DNA of 64,000 bases, taken from positions 131,695,032 to 131,759,031 of the forward strand of contig CM073591.1 in assembly GCA_037074705.1 (NCBI GenBank). Reading direction: 5' to 3'. The DNA is from Zhengitettix transpicula (Eukaryota > Arthropoda > Insecta > Orthoptera > Tetrigidae). Of this stretch, positions 11,681 through 23,725 are shown piece after piece; position 1 is the first letter of the stretch; the number at the start of each line of letters is the position of its first letter. The translations under genes and the position numbers were made by a program. A model generated the notes under the pieces. The model saw nothing but the letters and a program-made list of their open reading frames with translations, had not been told where the DNA came from and searched no databases.

Positions 11681-11846
11681 CGATACCGTATCGTACATGT
11701 TACGTAACGCACTGTCATGAAATCATTAAACGGATAGAAACGTAAAATTAGGTCAATATTATTTGTTGGCGTGAAGCCAATTACCGCTTCAACGTTGTTG
11801 TGTCTGTCCGACGACATCTAAAACATTTAAAAACAATAAACCAAAG
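11681..11846 (+). repeat. Dispersed direct repeat, copy 2
   Basis: Second copy of the 10661-10832 unit. Its first bases form the perfect inverted repeat CGATACcGTATCG. A G-rich stretch (about 11630-11655) lies just upstream. Confidence 0.8.
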
Positions 11847-12129
11847 AAACGCCATGTTTATCCTGACAGATTCAGTGAGAAGACCGCGAAAATTATGACA
11901 TTTCTTGAAATGAATGATCAATTTGTATTAGGGTACCAGTGGTTCAACGACACAATAATTAGCACAAGCTGATCTGAATGGCTTTGGTTTGAGGTTACCG
12001 AACACAATCTGGAGCGCTCGACTTTGAAAATTTGTGAGCTTACAACAGAGAACACATTTTGTTTCCGCTTTTTCCGCAGAAGTTCAAATTTCATTCCGGT
12101 CCCGATTTTGGGTTCTTCTGGTTTAACTA

Positions 12130-12690
12130 AATCATTCAGTCATATGATGCACCTCCATTAATAATATATTTTCTTTGAAGTTAGCACTTTTGTTCCCTGT
12201 ATTTAATTAATTACAAAAAAAATTAATCCTATGAATCTAGTCAAGCTTGCACGAGTAACAAACAGGAAGCATTTAGTTGGATAAAATACCAATACAAGGA
12301 CAGTCAAAGAAACAGGATAAGACTGAGGATAATATGTACATGCCACTCCGAATCCAGAATGTGCCATGTAAGAAGGTCGTGCCCCAACTCATTGGGTAAT
12401 AAACCCTCACAAATTACTTAGAGCTCGGATATTAAAATTTGTTCACTGTCAATTCGTCAAATTGAAAATTTTCGGGCCGAAGGAGTGGTGACAACTTATA
12501 AATACCTTGAAATTCGGCCTGGAGGAAATGCTAACAAAATGTTCTCGTTCAGTTTCTTATGCAAGTTTGACAAAATTGAGTGATGTGTTTCCAAAACTAT
12601 TTTTTTTAATTAATTAAATACAGGGATCCAAAGTGGCAACTTCAATGTAAATAGCATTGTTAATCCTGATGCGTCGTAACTAAATAAAAT
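12130..12690. repeat. Foldback (inverted-repeat) element
   Basis: A left arm at about 12165-12265 and a right arm at about 12555-12660 are imperfect reverse complements. Both carry CCCTGTATTTAATTAATTA next to GAAGTT..CACTTT, and matching AGCTTGCA/AACTTGCA blocks further in. Weaker pairing extends outward (GATGC..CC..ATTAA). The spacer is about 280 bp and encodes no recognised protein. This could be a foldback transposon or two head-to-head copies of an AT-rich repeat. Confidence 0.6.
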
Positions 12691-13539
12691 ACGCAAATTT
12701 TCTCGGTGAGTTGGAAAGTAGAGACAGAAAATAAGAAAGAATTGGACATCAAGAAATGGAAAATGAGCGATATTACTTAACTTCCTCTTACTGGTACTAG
12801 GTAAGCATTTTGTCGTTAAACTATTTGAAATGTACTGAAATATTACATTTCACGATGATAAAACACTTTATAAAAATTAGGACGAACTTTATCCAGCGAT
12901 AATTAAATTTATATTCGTCTCATACGCTTTAAGACAGAATTGTTAAAAATGAAATACTTATAATAACAAAAAGTGTTGATCCTAATGGGTTTTCATGAAA
13001 GCAGAAAGTTGATTGGAAATTTAAAGTAAAGAAAAACAAAACATACATTTAATTTTCGGGCCATTTGTTATAGTAAATAAAAATTCGACAGCAATGAATG
13101 AGTGATCAGTTAAAATATAAATTAATTTAATATTTGTAAATTTATATTACGTTTTCTTAACACTACATGGTTTACGTGTTCAATGACTTAAACTCTTTAG
13201 TAGAAAAACATAGATACTTCAACATTTTAACGATGAAAACTGTTTTCTAGTGTTTACGAAACAGTATAACGTTTAAGTGAATGTTAAATAGGATACGTTG
13301 AAGGTTATTGGTTATTAATTAAATAAACGTTTTCGGCCAACTTTGCCTCCTCTCAGCATTGGAGACAAAATACCACAGTGGGCCTGACATCTGGCAGACT
13401 TTATAGACACATCGTGGATTTTGTTGGAAAAGCATGGTCCCAATTTTCTTATTCAGCACCAGTCGTGCCATTAGTTTTTAGCTGTTTCTCACTGAATCAT
13501 AAAAGAACAATCTTTTTATTTATTTATTGCATATATACA
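12691..13539. other. No recognised feature
   Basis: Strongly AT-rich, with no open frame resembling a protein and no repeat recognised from elsewhere in the window. Confidence 0.5.
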
Positions 13540-13541
13540 AT

Positions 13542-14430
13542 TTAGTAATAAGTAAATTGCATATCTTTGTACATGTCATTATGGGATCTATCCATTGCTA
13601 TTCTCCCAGATAATACATCAGTTTGGATTAGACGAGATCCGGTGGCCAATTCCGATTGAGTCTTCTTGTGACTAGTGGTTGTTTTTTCAGATGTTTTACA
13701 ATGTCGTTTTCGTGATCTTCTAACTTGAGGTTGTATTCTCTTGCCAGTCTCTGGATTTCGTTGCGTAACGTATGGAATTTTTAGTTCGCTGTGGAGAGTA
13801 TAGCTACTGACGTACCATGGTGCATCCGCCAGCATGCTCAAGGTCTTCGATTGAAATCTCTGTAGTATCTTGGTGTGATTTTGCACATCCCGACAGTTGA
13901 ATCCCGTAGGTCACTATCTTGATTGTTAATGACAGTTGTGATCTTCTTCCAGTTAACCAATACAATTGTTTTACTTTTAAGTCTAGTCTTGACTTTAATG
14001 GTAAGTTTTTAATCAATATGCATTCCGAGGTATTTTATTTCTGACATCACTTGTATCGGGGTATTATTGAATCTAGTTTGTGGACATACAGATTGTTTGT
14101 TTGTGAATGTTACATGTGTAGATCTGTAGTTGGTGAATCATCAGAGTTGTATATCAAGCATAGCAGTGGGCCCAAAACACTGCATTGCGGTACTCCGGAC
14201 GTGATTTGGTGGAAGTCTTGACATTACATTTCTTATCCTGACTTCGAAGAATATTTCGTTGAGGTAGACACTATATAGATTTGACTTGAAAAGTGTAGTT
14301 TGATCTTGTATAACAGGCCTTTGTGCCAGACCTTGTCGAATGCTTGGTTTATGTCTAGGAATGCAGCCGCGCATACCATTTTCGTATCGGCGCCGTATTT
14401 TGAGCGGCCGTGCCATGAGCGGACAGCAGT
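13542..14430 (-). mobile_element. Jockey-type LINE, reverse transcriptase remnant with internal deletions
   Basis: Reading leftward, it encodes 'AFLDINQAFDKVWHKGLLYKI' in pieces (LDINQAFDKVWH near 14350), the 'SGVPQCSVLGPLLCLIYN' block, 'IKYLGMHID', the 'QLYWLTGRRSQLSL' block, 'TYGIQLSGCAKS', the 'FQSKTLSMLADAPWYVS' block and 'LHSELKIPYVTQ'. These are ordered motifs of a jockey-clade reverse transcriptase and its C-terminal extension. The FADD catalytic block is missing between about 14120 and 14090, and about ten codons before 'TYGIQL' are also missing. Several frameshifts and stops are present, so it is inactive. Confidence 0.85.
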
Positions 14431-14501
14431 CCCTTCCTCAATCCTGACCGCTGAGCGAGCAGGTATAAAGTTTTCCGAAGAGCAACTTTATCAGTTTTTA
14501 A

Positions 14502-14729
14502 CAATTATTATAAATTATCGTTTTTGTAAAATCTTACTTACAAGTAATTTTTAGAAACACGGATTTTTAAATTAGATCATTTAATTATCTTAACAACAGC
14601 TGAAGACGTCTTAATAAATTAGGGATGAAACTTTGCGAATGTTTATCCTATTATAATGTTTCAAAATTTAAATTAATAAAAATTTCGAAGATAAAATCAT
14701 TTTTCAAACCAGAGGTTATACTAAATTTT
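14502..14729 (+). repeat. Dispersed repeat with Family S motif, copy 2
   Basis: Counterpart of 11172-11383. It has CTGAAGA (14600-14606), C, GTCTT (14608-14612), a 9-nt loop, GGGAT (14622-14626), then GAAAC (14627-14631). It starts within about 75 bp of the upstream end of the minus-strand LINE fragment. Confidence 0.75.
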
Positions 14730-14983
14730 GGATTCGTAAACAATACCTTAACATGAAGCATATCTCCGAAACTTTATTTTTTTTATCTTTTACTAGTTCT
14801 TAGTTGAGGCAGGATTTAATATGGTTGACAATTTATTAAGAAATCATTAAATATTATAGAACGCTGTGATTAAGGATTATTGTTAACTAATTATACACAT
14901 AATATAAAGAGCATAAATCCGAACTTCCGCATTAAATTAAAAAAAAATCATATTATAGTTTGTGACTACAAAAATGGTTTAAA

Positions 14984-14986
<3 letters not shown>

Positions 14987-15023
<37 letters not shown>
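14987..15023 (+). repeat. (AT)n microsatellite
   Basis: Uninterrupted AT dinucleotide tract of about 37 bp. Confidence 0.98.
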
Positions 15024-15030
<7 letters not shown>

Positions 15031-16350
15031 ACGGGTTTGTTGAAAAAAAAACGTTGGCAAGAGAGTCGTAGTAGAAAAACGACCTGGAATCACTATCATA
15101 TTTCTTCAAAGTGAATATTAAAATTAGCACCATTCTGTTTGACTTCCAAGATTGCGAATACAATGAAAACGATTTAATTTGCCTTTTGCATATTTTATGA
15201 ATCCAGATAAGTTTTGCACGCCATAAATTAATTACTATGTGTGGACACTTAATTAGAAAAGAATGTCGACATTACCAAATTTCTAGGATAAACTTCCTTT
15301 AAAAGAAGTAACAGGCTTTAGTTTGAACACGGTATTATTTTAAAATTACTGTTAAAAAATTTGTTCATTAATTTAAGGAATCATCGCACTGTACTAAATT
15401 AAAATTTTTGGGGTGTTAAAGGGATTTCCTTTGTGATCAGCTTTGGAAAGTGTTAAGTGTGTAGATTTAATTCCAATCACTCCGAATATAATTTCCCAGA
15501 CGACAAAAATTGTCAACGCTGCGACGAAATAATTGTTCAAAGGAAGTCCAATTCTTACCCCATTTCCTTGAGCAACAGATAACGTAGAATATCTGTAATT
15601 GCGAGCCGAAATTACGGTCACTTGCGAAATTTCTTTCAGAGCTATTAGATAATAAATTATGTCTTATCTGAAATCGCCACGCTTAACGTTGCGAAACTAG
15701 TTGCTTTTGTATGATACAAGTGAATGTGCTGTTTTAGAATAACTGAGGAGATGAGTGTGAGGAAATGTTTAAATACAACCTGGAAACAATTACGCAATGA
15801 AAAAATAAAATTATAATCATAAAAATACCTGAAAGTTGAAAAGTAGCAGACTTATAGGGTTGCTTCAAAGAAAAATGCTGTGTTCATTGTCCAACTCCCG
15901 GCTAATTACCTCGTTATTAGACACGTCATCTTTTTCCTCGGTTCACGAATAAAAAATAATTAAAAATCCTTAAAACCTGGAATAAATATTGAAATTGATT
16001 TTAGTGTGGAAGAACATATGTTCTCACCTACTTTCCTAATTTTTTGGATTAAATCGTTATTCTTATAGGATTATAAAAATTTAATATGACGCATTACTAA
16101 TTTTTGTATTTATGTAATAAAACCCCACACGTGTTTTATCAGTCTCTATAAATAATAAAATTTGATTACTAAATTTTTTATTATTTTTTAATCAAGGAGC
16201 TTTCTTCCGATAATTTGGTTATATTCTTCTACCGTAACGAAATTATGATTTTATAAAAACAATCCTATATATATATATCAACATTAAAATTTATTTGTAT
16301 ATTTATAACAATATTAAAATGGCAAATTATTTTATAAAATGTAATCAATA
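15024..16350. other. No recognised feature
   Basis: AT-rich sequence. The frame at 15394-15621 (-) has a short hydrophobic stretch but no recognisable domain or splice context. Confidence 0.5.
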
Positions 16351-16351
16351 C

Positions 16352-16462
16352 AGGCCAAGGTGCCTCGGCTTGTGGGAACCTTAGTTCAAAAGCAGAGAGG
16401 GAAAAATGCATCCTCAAAGGCAGTCCTCACCATCTCCCCAGAAAGGTTCTGCGTGCGAGAGG
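16352..16462 (-). mobile_element. Family R retroposon, 5' fragment
   Basis: On the minus strand this is the first part of Family R (AAGGTTCCCACAAGCCGAGG and the region upstream), diverged. It lies about 35 bp before a second, longer copy in the same orientation. Confidence 0.75.
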
Positions 16463-16506
16463 TAAGATGTCACTGGCCGTATTTAGTGCTCCAAGTGTAC
16501 GTCGTT

Positions 16507-17046
16507 GTTTTTCTTTTTGAGGTGTAGACAGGCTATGTATTGGGTAATCCACATAGTGGCAACTCCCCTCTTATAGCATAGGAAAGGGATTTGAAAGGGG
16601 GTATGCGGTAGGGTGGAGGAAGGTAGCCAAGGGTTAACTAGGGCCCCCGGGCTATAGTTTAAGGATCCTACCCGGCATTCGCCTAAAAGTAATGCAGGAC
16701 AAACCCTATAAAAAACCTGCATAGGGTAGGTCGGGCATTTGGTACTTGTCCCACGCCCTTCCGATGACGGGAGAGGGGTTTGTTGTGGGGTCGCAGCTTA
16801 CCCCTCGCCATGCCTTGGCCACTTTAGGAGGTAGCTGGCCGACTATTCCAATAGGAATAGCGGAGAACTCTTACTGTATGCCCAAGTTCTGCACCCCGGA
16901 ACATACACCTCTCAAAACAGACCAAAGTGCCTCGGAATGTGGGAACCTTAGTTAAAAAAAACCAGAGAGATGTGAAGGCATCCCCAAAGGTAGCCTCCTC
17001 CACAGCTCTCTGGGAAGGTTCATCTGCGAGAGAACCCTCTCGCAGG
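16507..17046 (-). mobile_element. Family R retroposon, nearly full length
   Basis: On the minus strand it runs from the terminal CTGCGAGAGggttCTCTCGCAG hairpin (+ strand 17025-17046) to a pyrimidine-rich junction at 16507-16518. Ten bases CGTTGTTTTT occur at both ends (about 16501-16510 and 17062-17071), a probable target-site duplication. Internal inverted repeats CTATTCCaatAGGAATAG and the CCCGGGC block are kept. Confidence 0.8.
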
Positions 17047-17067
17047 CTTTCTTCTTTCATACGTTGT

Positions 17068-17288
17068 TTTTTTAAATTATTTTAAGGGTAACAGGCTACA
17101 TGAGGGTAATCCACATGGTGGCAACTCCCCTTTAATAGCATAGGAACGGATCTGAAAGGGGGATGCGGAAAGGTAGAGGAATGTAGCCAAGGGTTAACTA
17201 GGGCCCCCGCGCTATGGTTTAAGGATCCTGCCCGGCAATTCGCCTAAAAGTGATGCAGGGAAAACCCTAGAAAAATCTGCTTCAGGTC
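17068..17288 (-). mobile_element. Family R retroposon, 5'-truncated
   Basis: Poly(T)/TTAAGGGTAACAGGCTACAT (about 17082-17101) marks the 3' end of the element on the minus strand. The copy is cut near 17288 within CTGCTTCAGG. It abuts the previous copy, probably a second insertion near its duplicated target. Confidence 0.85.
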
Positions 17289-19239
17289 CACTTGTCTACT
17301 CCATTACAGTAGGATAGACACAGAGAGAAAATCTATGTTTTACACGTTTAAAAATATTGAAAATTTGACAATTTGAAGGTACAGAAATGAATTATATTTT
17401 ATAAAATACTTGGTCATTTTTATATAATTTTCATTGTAAATATATAAAGAAATTTTATTTTTTCAAATTATAAATATAGGATTTTGTAAATTGTAAAAGG
17501 TATTATATAGTTATGTTTTTTGTAGATGAATATGGGCAAAGAGTCCTTGGTTCAAAATATTGGTCCTTAAATTTTTTTAATAAAATATCTATGAAGACTG
17601 CTTAAATACCTGTGGGGTTATATTAAATAAATATCGTTATTATTTTAAATTTGTTAATATTAATAATAAAGAAAAATAGCCAAATGAGAAACAAAATGAA
17701 GTGCAAACTTTGTACCTTTGTTGAGGAAAAAAATACAAGAGACAAGAGTGGAACAACTCCACAATACAGTTGACAAACTCTACTGTGCCGTGCGGTTGTG
17801 TCACATAATTCTTCTTATGAAATCAGAATAATAGTAAACAAACTGGAAGGTTCAATCAAAAAGTTTTTAAACAATGTTAGTTAAAGTAATAGCTGTAGTT
17901 AGAAAAGCAATCGGAAAATATTATTAACATGTTATAACTATAAGGAATGCGTAAAGAATGAATAAAATCCTCTCGGACTTCTAATCGAGTAAAAAATAGT
18001 ATGTGGGATATTTCGATGGCAGTGAACGTCATCGAAAGGTCGCGGATACAATTTTTCACTCAGAAGCCCAAGAAGATTTTATTCATGTTATAAAAATGTT
18101 ATTAAAGCCTTTCATAAAAACAAATATTAAATTACAAGGCTAGAACATTCTTTTCTATAAAATTTGTTAGAAACGACATCTACGTTAACATTTTTTATTT
18201 TTTAAAAAAGCAGTCCGTCATTTTTATATATATTAATATTGTAATATTTTGTTTAAAGTAGTCTTAGTGAAATAAGGGAACTTTCGTGTACAATTAATGT
18301 CTCAAGTTGAAATACTAAAATTTAATTGCTTGGAGAAATGGTATCAACCAGAAAGACGTCTGAATTTTCATATTTTTTAAAGTATAATCCGTAAGACATT
18401 ATTTTGCCTACTCGTATCCGAGGTGGTTCCAATATTCGTGTTCAGTTAGTAAGTCTCTATAAAGGACAATTCCCATAAAATTTCGTGGATGGTTACGTAT
18501 AATTGTTATCGAGAATTTTTAACTTATTCACTTTACACTTTCCCGTCGCATTTGCATATTTGTTCACTAACCAGAACATAAAAATTCAAGGAAGTGTTAA
18601 CTTTCTGAAATCTTATAGCCATATTTAACTTTTACATAAAAAAGCTCTAGCTGATATGAACTACTGATAATTATTCTTTATCGCCGTTGAAACGTGCATT
18701 CAGTAACTGCAAGCAGCTCTCGACGTGCAAAACTATGAAAGGCTTGTGGCAGATGAAATTTTGACTCTGCTTCTGAGTAAGTTTACAAATTTTATATAAA
18801 TATGTTACCAGTAATATATTGTAATAAACACACGGGGACTTTTTAATTTGCCTCACGTTGTGGTAGCCAAAATGTAATAATTTTATATGATGGGTTTTTA
18901 AATGAAAAATTATTGACTTTAAAACAAACAAAATTTATTTAACAAAAATTTACAATTCTACAATTTAATATTATAAAAAGGATCTCAGTCTCTCATGGGT
19001 CTTTACTGGGTTTGATAACGGACAGAACATTTAACTTTATCAAAGAACCCAACATTTATCTATAAATTAAACAGAAATATTTAATCGTCTTTACATAGAC
19101 GAAATTAATTAATGCCAAACTTATTCCACCAGATTGATTTTAAATTTAAAAGAGTTAATTTTATTAACACAAAAGAAAAGAACGATATCTGACTGTATCT
19201 TTTAATTCCGTTTACACATATTAATACCATGAAATTTCA
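17289..19239. other. AT-rich, little recognised
   Basis: A minus-strand Family S remnant lies at about 17665-17735, with AAATAGCCAAAT as in other copies. The remainder has no recognisable protein or element. Frames at 17877-18059 and 18671-18931 are probably chance. Confidence 0.5.
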
Positions 19240-19245
19240 ACTTAC

Positions 19246-19594
19246 GATTACTCATGAAAATTTATAGACTGGACGTTTAAACACTGACTCTAACACACAC
19301 TGTTGGTTTGACGAAGGCTGGTTCTCCGTTCGTGAAGGACATCTCACTTTCTCGTGGTGAAACTACTCGACGCTGGATGCAATGTCCTGGTCTTCTACCA
19401 TCGAAGACAGTGGTCAAATTTTGATATTACAACAGATTAAACTTCTGCATACAAAAATGTTTATCGTTGAATAATTTTACTATTTCTCTCGCAGGCTGCA
19501 AAATTTCTCCATACTCGGTGCTCGCCGTACACCTCCACAACTCTCACTCCAACACTCAACTTCGGTGCTCACAGCTCCCTCTCCCACTCTAACT
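19246..19594 (-). other. Candidate first exon / transcript leader
   Basis: The stretch from the predicted initiator (19594) runs leftward to a strong donor GTAAGT (19245 to 19240). It contains several short upstream frames, the longest about 21 codons (starting MSFTNGEPAF). The last ATG (19255-19253) would read MSN and split its next codon at the donor. It is richer in G and C than the surrounding DNA. The host gene is unknown. Alternatively this is the leader of a retroelement long terminal repeat. Confidence 0.35.
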
Positions 19595-19625
19595 GACTTC
19601 CAAAAATTTCTCTTCTCTTTATATA
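19589..19625 (-). promoter_or_regulatory. TATA box plus initiator core promoter
   Basis: On the minus strand TATATAAAG occupies 19625-19617, and the arthropod initiator TCAGTT occupies 19596-19591 with its A at 19594. The spacing from the first T of TATA to the initiator A is 31 bp, the optimum for metazoan RNA polymerase II promoters. No clear downstream promoter element is seen. Confidence 0.5.
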
Positions 19626-19800
19626 TCCCAGTCCCTTTTCTTTTCCTTTGTTCCAAAACTACGTCGCAACTGCCCGTTGGCAGCTTCCTCCATTATCCCG
19701 AGATTTACATTCTGCAGCTGCAGTTCCTTATTTAGCAAAAATAGCTCACTACTCTGTCTTGTCCCAAAGCCGACCATCGAGACAGGTCTAATTTGTCTTT

Positions 19801-19980
19801 GCACCCTCAATTACTTTGAACTTGTATTCTCACCCCCGCACTCACACGTGCGCGGTTCTAAATTCTCCAGACCGCCCAAACTGCACCCTCAATTACTTTA
19901 GACTTGTCTTCTCACCCTCACTCACACGTGCGCTGTTCTAAATTCTTCAGACCACCCAAACTGCATCCTCCATCCTAAGT
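19801..19980. repeat. Tandem duplication, about 81-bp unit
   Basis: Units at 19801-19882 and 19883-19962 both start GCACCCTCAATTACTTT and contain CTCACACGTGCGC (an E-box-like CACGTG) and the TTCTAAATTCT block. A truncated third unit starts at 19963 (GCATCCTCCATCC). The array lies about 180-370 bp upstream of the minus-strand promoter. Confidence 0.9.
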
Positions 19981-21960
19981 AAACAAGTGAACTGTCCAGG
20001 CCATTAATCAGAAACAATGCCTGCCTTAACAGATTTATCTTGCGACCGGTCACCCGCACGTCCCTCGCTCCCGACGGCCAAGCCCATGAATCAGCAACAA
20101 TGCCTTTCCTTCAAGGCATTACAATATATTCTTGAAAACACACACAAATACATATATGGTTTCCCTTTTCACCCTTAAATTATTTAATGAATTTATTTGG
20201 GAAATATTTGAAGAAATTTAAATTTAATTTATTATACCAAATAAATCAAATTTAATTTATATTTTTTTAATAGAAAATATTAATATCTGGTGACACGTTT
20301 AATTAAACTCAAGTTTAATTAATAAAAATATAAAAAATTTATTTAAACAGAAAAATTGTTTTCTACAATTTTTACCTAATTTTGCCACGGGAATTTGATT
20401 TATATCAGACTTATTTTTCTCTCAGGGCGTTTCATCGGGCCTCAAAACAGTTGTAGAATTACGATTACAAACAATATGGCCAAAAAGGAGACCTCATAAG
20501 AATAAAAACAAATACAACGTTTCTGCCTCAGAGTTGTGGACTTTCTCAAGTACAGAAATAAGAAACCGGGAAACTTCGGTGCGCTGGTATATATGACTGC
20601 CAAAAGAACTGTCTTTTAGTTATTAATTTCAAAACACTTTCACATCACATTATTGAATTCCAGACCAGAGTTACGTTCATCCGATGTTTCATCACGCAAA
20701 ATGTTCTACAATGTGAACCGTTCAGAACAAGTGTTCAAACTGTACATATATCACAGAATAGTTCGTCAATAATCACCTTATAGTTTCAAATTTCCAAATA
20801 TTTTATCAGGTTTTAAATGTCTCTTAAACGTAGAACTCCATAAAACTTTGCCCTACTGATTTTTCCTTTTTAACGGCGACAAGCAGACCAATACATTCCA
20901 TTACTTAACTTTCTCAAAAACTTTAGTTTCAATAATCCAACAATACTGTCCGACTGCGGACGGCATTGTCCTCCATTAGAGCCTCTTTGCCCTCCGACCT
21001 TCTCTCTCGAAATTGCCCGATGAAATGCCACATTTTTACATCTACAAATTCATCCCTTCTCCGTTCACACTAACACTATCTGGAGATGAGAAAAAAAATA
21101 CACTGCGTTCCCACAGATTTTCGGTCTTGAATTTGACGCTTCACGTTGTTGCCAGGCCAACAATGATTAAAAAAAATAACTTCTGACAAAACTCTAATTT
21201 CAGCGTTCTCACGCTACCCTGACTGTTAAACTTATCTCACAACGATATGGCCACAATATTACGCAAAAAGTCTATAATTGAACAATTTTGAAATTTATAT
21301 ATTAATGCAGCTTTGGTGTATGTTGCAATATATATCAACAATATAATATTACACAAATATATATTTTTTAGACCACGCATAAAACACTATATGAAATTAA
21401 GTTCATATTTTAATATATATTTACAAAATCGCGGGTTGTTAAAAACGAAAATGAGAAAATTCAGAATTTACTCACATTAGGAGAAGTTATAAACATTCCT
21501 TAAAATGTAACAGTATTTTATTCTTAAACTATATTTAATCATTACTTTGTAGAAGAAATTAGCACTAAAGTAAAACAAAAACTACTGCGGAGAATAAAAT
21601 AATGGGAACGTTTCTTGGCATCAAGTTTAGTTTTATTTTGTGACTATATACAACGTGTACTATGATAAACAGGACTTGGATCTTTTTTTTATTTCAAACG
21701 TTACTTAAAACTCATTATTTCAGAACTATATTTTTTATATATTACATTTCGTTACTACTTGTATATCTATAAGAATAGAGTACGGGACTTTTTTCCAACT
21801 ATTTTCAATTATTTATATAATACATATGAGTTCCTTAATTATAATAATAAAGTGAGAACAATCGATTTTATTTTTCTCAAATAGTGGGTGACAATTTTTA
21901 GATAGCCTCACAGTTATTTACCAGTTCAGATAAAAAACCGTACAGGAGTTTTGTTTTATC
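19981..21960. other. No recognised gene
   Basis: The first part (to about 20110) is GC-richer and continues the promoter-proximal island. The rest is AT-rich. A minus-strand motif resembling Family S (GAGGCAGAAACGTTGTATTT) lies at about 20505-20540. Confidence 0.5.
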
Positions 21961-21967
21961 AAGTGAG

Positions 21968-21987
21968 GTTTTATAACGTTATAAAAC
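21968..21987. other. Perfect 20-bp palindrome
   Basis: GTTTTATAACGTTATAAAAC is fully self-complementary. Its left half (GTTTTATAACGTT) is repeated at about 21990-22002, giving three half-sites. Confidence 0.85.
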
Positions 21988-22002
21988 AGGTTTTATAACG
22001 TT

Positions 22003-23390
22003 CGCCATTTAGTTTCAATACGGCGAATGGCAGGTTTAGATATCTTAAAACGTTGTTAAAATAAATATAATATAATAAAACATGGATTTTTGGTTTAAAG
22101 TTGATTTATTTATTAACTTTAAATAAATTGGGGACACTGCTTATTATATACAAACAGGCATGCAATTCTAAAATAAATTTTGAGGGATACTTATTTTAAA
22201 TAAGTTGGTTATGAAGCAGATTCGCTAATTATTTCCATTGCTGGTTATGAAAAGCTCGGCCGTTTTATTGCACACCTCAAATTATCATTTCTTTCTCTTC
22301 TAACATCTTTCAATACAGTAAAAATAATTCATACAAATCCTCCATCCTGCTCCATTTTTCATCCAATATGACCTACTTTTTGTTTTTACTAAATTTAGCA
22401 GTTATGAGTTATTTCTTCCAGGTTAACGTCTAGTAGTTTAAACAAAAAAACTTTTTTAATCAAATAAAGATATGCGGGTTGCAATATCGTCGATATAAAT
22501 TTTCACTGAAATCATTTCCACGTTTTCTTGTGAAAAGCGAAATGAAAGGTTGCAATGTGCGCTATTTTATTAGATCGCGAATAGAAAATTTATATGACTC
22601 TGAACATTCTCGCGCTTCTATACAACAGTATAATTTCAAAGAATTTGGTTCAACCGTTTTATTGTGAAAACTGAACGAAATCAATATTTTCGGACATCCA
22701 CCAGTTTCTCTCAAGGTGGCGGATGGCAAAGATATCTAAGATGTTAAGTTTCATCGAAATTGGACCGACCGTAAGATAGTATAATGGAAAGATAGTGTAG
22801 ACAAAAATAAATATGACAACTGTTTCGAATTCTCTGATTCGTGAAACGTATTATTATCGATTCTCATCAATGTACAAGGAAGAAATACTATTTTATTGTA
22901 TGAGGTTTGTGATTAGGTATGTATTGTGATTAGGTATGTGTTTGTAATCATGACGTATACGGAATTCAAACATATGGCAACATGGATAATTTCATAAAGT
23001 AATAATTCAACTACGATTTCAAGGCTTCACGCGAGTTTTTCCCTGTTAGGTCACTAAAATGATAAACTTAAGAATATTTTAAAATAGTAACCATACTTCT
23101 TTCAAAATTTGAACAATAATTAATTTACATACAAAGGCTATAGAGTACAGCTACCACAATTTATTCGGTTTTCCTTAACACTTTATTATACTACATGAAT
23201 CTTAATTTGTACTGATTACAATTGTCTTAAACGACATAATTTACGTGGACAGTTTATTTTTTTATTTTTGTTAACTGTTTCGACGGAATTTGTACTTAGT
23301 GTGATCACGATTTATTACAAACGTAACTGGAAGAAAGTTCTGCTACTTCTCGCTTGTAAGGAAACGCTTTACCTATAAATACTTTTATGT
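22003..23390. other. No recognised feature
   Basis: AT-rich sequence. A small imperfect tandem repeat (GTGATTAGGTATGT, two copies) lies at about 22910-22944. The frame at 22479-22667 has no recognisable domain. Confidence 0.5.
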
Positions 23391-23393
23391 GTC

Positions 23394-23725
23394 AGCTTTT
23401 GAACTGCGATCCGTGGTCGCATTGGGCGTTGTTAATGGTGTAGTCGGCCTGCTGCCTGATAATCTGGTCGAGGCATGGAGAAGGGAATGCTGCGTGCGAA
23501 CAGCAAACCCCACTCCACTCATCGGACGAACGCGGGACAAGTACCGATAGCCCGACATACCTGAAACACGTGTTCTAGGTTTGTTCTGCATCACTTTTAG
23601 GCTAAAACCGAGGAGATTCCTTACACTATAGCCCGGACGCCCTAGTTAACCCTTGGCAACCTTGAACTCGCTTTAAATCCATTCTATTAAAGGAAAGAGG
23701 CCACCGCGTCCATGTTGTTTTTTCC
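23394..23725 (+). mobile_element. Family R retroposon, old and diverged
   Basis: Aligns with Family R from the GGTCGCA block through the GTCGGCC..CTGCCTGATAA, GGACAAGTACC, CACTTTTAGGC and ACTATAGCCCGG blocks to the CTATTAAAGG segment. Many substitutions and small deletions indicate an older insertion than the other copies. Confidence 0.75.

Noticed and set aside
14900..15070. Frames with Ile-Tyr repeats
   Set aside because: Translation of the (AT)n tract.
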